Source of the DNA: Methylotenera sp.
GTDB taxonomy: Bacteria; Pseudomonadota; Gammaproteobacteria; Burkholderiales; Methylophilaceae
DNA: 64,000 nt
NCBI RefSeq assembly: GCF_030684185.1
Contig: NZ_JAUXOY010000030.1
Span: forward strand, 62,001 to 126,000
Reading direction: 5' to 3'
Numbering within the stretch: position 1 is the stretch's first letter; every line of letters begins with the position of its first letter. Under the pieces are notes generated by a model, which saw only the letters and a program-made list of their open reading frames with translations, did not search any database and was not told where the DNA came from. The translations under genes and the position numbers were made by a program. Positions 61,623 through 64,000 of the stretch are shown one piece after another.

Positions 61623-63422
61623 ATGAAACGCAATGTATCTAATGTAAAAGTTAGTGCTGCAATCGGCGGTTTGTTCATGCTTGCGGCAGCAGGAGCTGCT
61701 TTTGCAGATGCAGACTTAGATAAACGTGTGAAAGATCCAAATCAGTGGGCTACACAAACTGGTGGCTACGACAGCCAGCATAATAGCCAATTATCACAAA
61801 TTAACAAAGGCAATGTAAAAAATCTAAAAGCAGCCTGGTCATTCTCTACAGGTGTATTGCACGGTCATGAAGGCGCACCATTGGTGATTGGCGACATGAT
61901 GTACATTCACTCTGCATTTCCTAACAATACTTATGCGGTGAACTTGAATGACCCTAACAAAATTGTTTGGTCGCATAAACCTAAACAAGATGCTTCAACC
62001 AAAGCGGTGATGTGTTGCGATATTGTTGACCGCGGTGTGGCTTATGGTGCTGGTCAAATTATCAAAAAACAAGCCGATGGTCATTTGCTTGCGTTAGATG
62101 CTAAGTCAGGAAAAGTAAACTGGAAAGTGGAAATGTGCGATCCAAAGGTTGGCTCGACACTCACACAAGCCCCTTATGTGGTTAAAGATACGGTGCTTAT
62201 TGGTTGTTCTGGTGCTGAGCTAGGTGTTCGTGGTGCAGTCAATGCCGTTGATTTAAAAACAGGTGCGTTGAAATGGCGTGCTTATGCCACAGGTCCTGAC
62301 GAAGATATTCGTTTGAAAAAAGACTTTAACTCTGCAAACCCACATTATGGTCAATTTGGTTTAGGTACTAAAACTTGGGAAGGCGACGCTTGGAAAATCG
62401 GCGGCGGCACTAACTGGGGTTGGTATGCTTATGATCCAAAATTAAACTTGTTCTACTACGGTTCTGGCAACCCAGCACCATGGAACGAAACCATGCGCCC
62501 AGGCGACAACAAATGGACTATGACTATTTGGGGTCGTGATGTTGATACAGGCGAAGCTAAATGGGGTTACCAAAAAACACCACATGACGAGTGGGATTTT
62601 GCTGGTGTAAACCAAATGATGCTGACTGACCAACCAGTCAACGGCAAAATGACACCATTGCTGACTCACCTTGACCGTAACGGCATTATGTACACACTTA
62701 ATCGTGACACAGGTGCATTAATATTAGCGGATAAAGTGGACCCAGCAGTCAACGTGTTCAAAAAAGTGGATTTAAAAACGGGCTTGCCAGTACGTGATCC
62801 AGAATTTAACACACGTATGGACCACAAAGGTACTAACATTTGTCCATCAGCGATGGGCTTCCATAACCAAGGGGTTGACTCTTATGACCCTGAATCTCGT
62901 ACATTGTATGCTGGCTTAAACCACATCTGTATGGATTGGGAGCCGTTCATGTTGCCATACAAAGCAGGTCAATTCTTCGTAGGTGCAACACTTGCGATGT
63001 ATCCTGGCCCAAGTGGACCAACCAAAACTGAAATGGGTACAATTCGGGCATTTGACGTTGTAACAGGTAAAGTTAAATGGTCTAAATGGGAGAAATTTGC
63101 TGCTTGGGGTGGTACTTTATACACCAAAGGTGGTTTAGTTTGGTATGCAACATTGGATGGTCAACTAAAAGCATTAGATAACGCCAACGGTAAAGAGTTG
63201 TGGAAATTCAAAATGCCTTCAGGCGGTATCGGGTCTCCAATGACATACGCTTTCAAAGGCAAACAATACGTTGGTAGCATGTTTGGCGTAGGTGGCTGGC
63301 CTGGTGTTGGTCTAGTGTTCGACTTGACTGACCCAAGTGCTGGTTTGGGTGCGGTAGGTGCATTTAAAGAACTTCAACACTACACCAATATGGGTGGCGG
63401 TTTGATGGTATTTAGCCTGTAA
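61623..63422 (+). CDS. mxaF: Methanol dehydrogenase large subunit MxaF (calcium type, PQQ enzyme)
   Basis: 599 residues, strongly similar from memory to MxaF of Methylophilus methylotrophus. A signal peptide ends near AFA (residue 28); the mature enzyme is an eight-bladed propeller. Vicinal Cys131-Cys132 (VMCCD), Glu199, Asn283 and catalytic Asp325 are visible. Residue 327 is Ala (DFA), not the Asp that marks lanthanide-dependent XoxF, so this is the calcium form. It oxidises methanol to formaldehyde in the periplasm. GGGAG precedes the ATG. mxaJ follows after 216 bases, and the kinase pair is divergent. Confidence 0.96.
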   Translation: MKRNVSNVKVSAAIGGLFMLAAAGAAFADADLDKRVKDPNQWATQTGGYDSQHNSQLSQINKGNVKNLKAAWSFSTGVLHGHEGAPLVIGDMMYIHSAFPNNTYAVNLNDPNKIVWSHKPKQDASTKAVMCCDIVDRGVAYGAGQIIKKQADGHLLALDAKSGKVNWKVEMCDPKVGSTLTQAPYVVKDTVLIGCSGAELGVRGAVNAVDLKTGALKWRAYATGPDEDIRLKKDFNSANPHYGQFGLGTKTWEGDAWKIGGGTNWGWYAYDPKLNLFYYGSGNPAPWNETMRPGDNKWTMTIWGRDVDTGEAKWGYQKTPHDEWDFAGVNQMMLTDQPVNGKMTPLLTHLDRNGIMYTLNRDTGALILADKVDPAVNVFKKVDLKTGLPVRDPEFNTRMDHKGTNICPSAMGFHNQGVDSYDPESRTLYAGLNHICMDWEPFMLPYKAGQFFVGATLAMYPGPSGPTKTEMGTIRAFDVVTGKVKWSKWEKFAAWGGTLYTKGGLVWYATLDGQLKALDNANGKELWKFKMPSGGIGSPMTYAFKGKQYVGSMFGVGGWPGVGLVFDLTDPSAGLGAVGAFKELQHYTNMGGGLMVFSL

Positions 63423-63477
63423 TTTACAGTTAGAAACTAGCAGTAAATAACTAAAAGTAGAACGCGTCAACTAGGTT

Positions 63478-63499
63478 GCTGGGGGAGAAATTCCCCAGC
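63478..63499 (+). terminator. Hairpin between mxaF and mxaJ
   Basis: GCTGGGG (63478-63484) pairs with CCCCAGC (63493-63499) with an 8-base loop. There is no strong T-run after it, so it may act as a partial attenuator or transcript-stability element that keeps mxaF mRNA above mxaJ. The rest of the gap (63423-63638) holds no gene. Confidence 0.55.
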
Positions 63500-63638
63500 C
63501 ATTTAGTGAATTTTCTGTATATTCAAATGGGTGATGATGAGGTGTAATCCTCTATTTTCTTATTTGCCATTTATCTATTTGAATGTGCAGCAAAAAGCAC
63601 AATAAGGGAAGTAACCGTTTATAGGAGTGTTTTATAGC

Positions 63639-64000
63639 ATGAAGAAAAGTACCTTTTTACAGTCAGTTTTAAAATCGCTAGTGATAGGCGCAGTTAGTTT
63701 AAGCGCGTTGCAAGCACGTGCGGCAGATTTAAATATTTGTGCAGGTGAAAACGAAATGCCATATTCAAACCTTAAAAAAGAAGGGTTTGAGAACAATATT
63801 GCAGAAATAATTGGCAAAGCACTGAATAGAAAAGTGAATTTTGTATTTTGGAAAGATGCGCGCTTGGTAGAACGAGATTATCTCAATAAAGGTAAATGTG
63901 ATGTGATGATGGGCGTGGATAAATTTGTGCATACCGACCCGCGTATGAGAATGAGCGAAATGCTTAAAACCGATGCATATTACAAATCTGCTTACGTATT
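63639..64000 (+). CDS. mxaJ: MxaJ, methanol dehydrogenase-associated periplasmic protein (cut by window edge)
   Basis: The frame is open to the last base of the window (120 codons seen). A signal peptide of about 30 residues ends near ARA. The mature part starts ADLNICAGENEMPYSNLKKEGFEN, with the solute-binding-protein fold and KCDVMMGVD motif of MxaJ. It is needed with MxaF for methanol oxidation in other methylotrophs, probably for assembly. A GGAG site lies 12 bases before the ATG at 63639. The mxaG and mxaI genes are expected to follow. Confidence 0.9.
   Translation, partial: MKKSTFLQSVLKSLVIGAVSLSALQARAADLNICAGENEMPYSNLKKEGFENNIAEIIGKALNRKVNFVFWKDARLVERDYLNKGKCDVMMGVDKFVHTDPRMRMSEMLKTDAYYKSAYV

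Noticed and set aside
61623-63422. Lanthanide-dependent methanol dehydrogenase XoxF
   Set aside because: The residue two after the catalytic Asp325 is Ala327, the calcium-type pattern; XoxF has Asp there. The C-terminal half and the following mxaJ also match MxaF.

Overview
The window looks like chromosomal DNA of a methanol-oxidising betaproteobacterium of the family Methylophilaceae, probably a low-GC Methylotenera-like lineage. This rests on four things: a calcium-type methanol dehydrogenase large subunit (mxaF) followed by mxaJ at the right edge, an orphan pqqA, a close homologue of cytochrome c'' of Methylophilus methylotrophus, and overall AT-rich betaproteobacterial housekeeping genes. 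The genus is an inference; no database was searched.

Layout. 1-5.2 kb: end of dsbD, a TlpA-type thioredoxin, aroQ, accBC, prmA and a zinc-ribbon membrane protein. 5.4-9.5 kb: a lone pqqA with its own terminator, then oxyR divergent from katG with a candidate OxyR operator and two micro-ORFs in the katG leader, then rubredoxin. 9.6-15.4 kb: a tripartite heavy-metal RND efflux operon with a DUF3240 protein, followed by a 143-bp MITE-like element. 15.7-26 kb (minus strand): dnaA-dnaN-gyrB, with an unusual three-gene redox module fused tightly to the end of gyrB. It comprises a FAD/NAD(P) oxidoreductase with two cyclic-nucleotide-binding domains and four [4Fe-4S] motifs, a di-haem b-type membrane protein, and an FHA-domain decahaem cytochrome c. 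26-30 kb (plus strand): rpmH-rnpA-yidD-yidC-mnmE, so the replication origin lies around dnaA.

30-34 kb is accessory: a YegP-like protein, a single-chain MmeI-like restriction-modification enzyme carrying two in-frame palindromic repeat insertions, and cytochrome c''. 34.6-49.8 kb is the origin-proximal housekeeping block mnmG-rsmG-parA-parB, atpIBEFHAGDC, glmU and glmS. Three parS-like sites at 23.1, 30.6 and 33.8 kb match the nearby parAB.

49.8-64 kb belongs to methanol oxidation and its regulation: a NarL-type histidine kinase/regulator pair, a Sel1-repeat protein, then a long minus-strand cluster. That cluster holds a second kinase/regulator pair (mxaYX-like), a BamE-like periplasmic protein, a Gld-type ABC exporter, a fused SoxYZ-like carrier, a thioredoxin and two unknown secreted proteins. 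It is divergent from mxaF-mxaJ.

How they work together: PqqA is the precursor of PQQ, the cofactor of MxaF, and MxaJ assists the enzyme. The kinase pair with the 14-bp inverted repeat before mxaF probably controls it. The SoxYZ/ABC/thioredoxin cluster is likely an accessory maturation or carrier system. The most novel candidate is the gyrB-linked module, whose parts could form a complete electron path from NAD(P)H across the inner membrane to a periplasmic decahaem domain.
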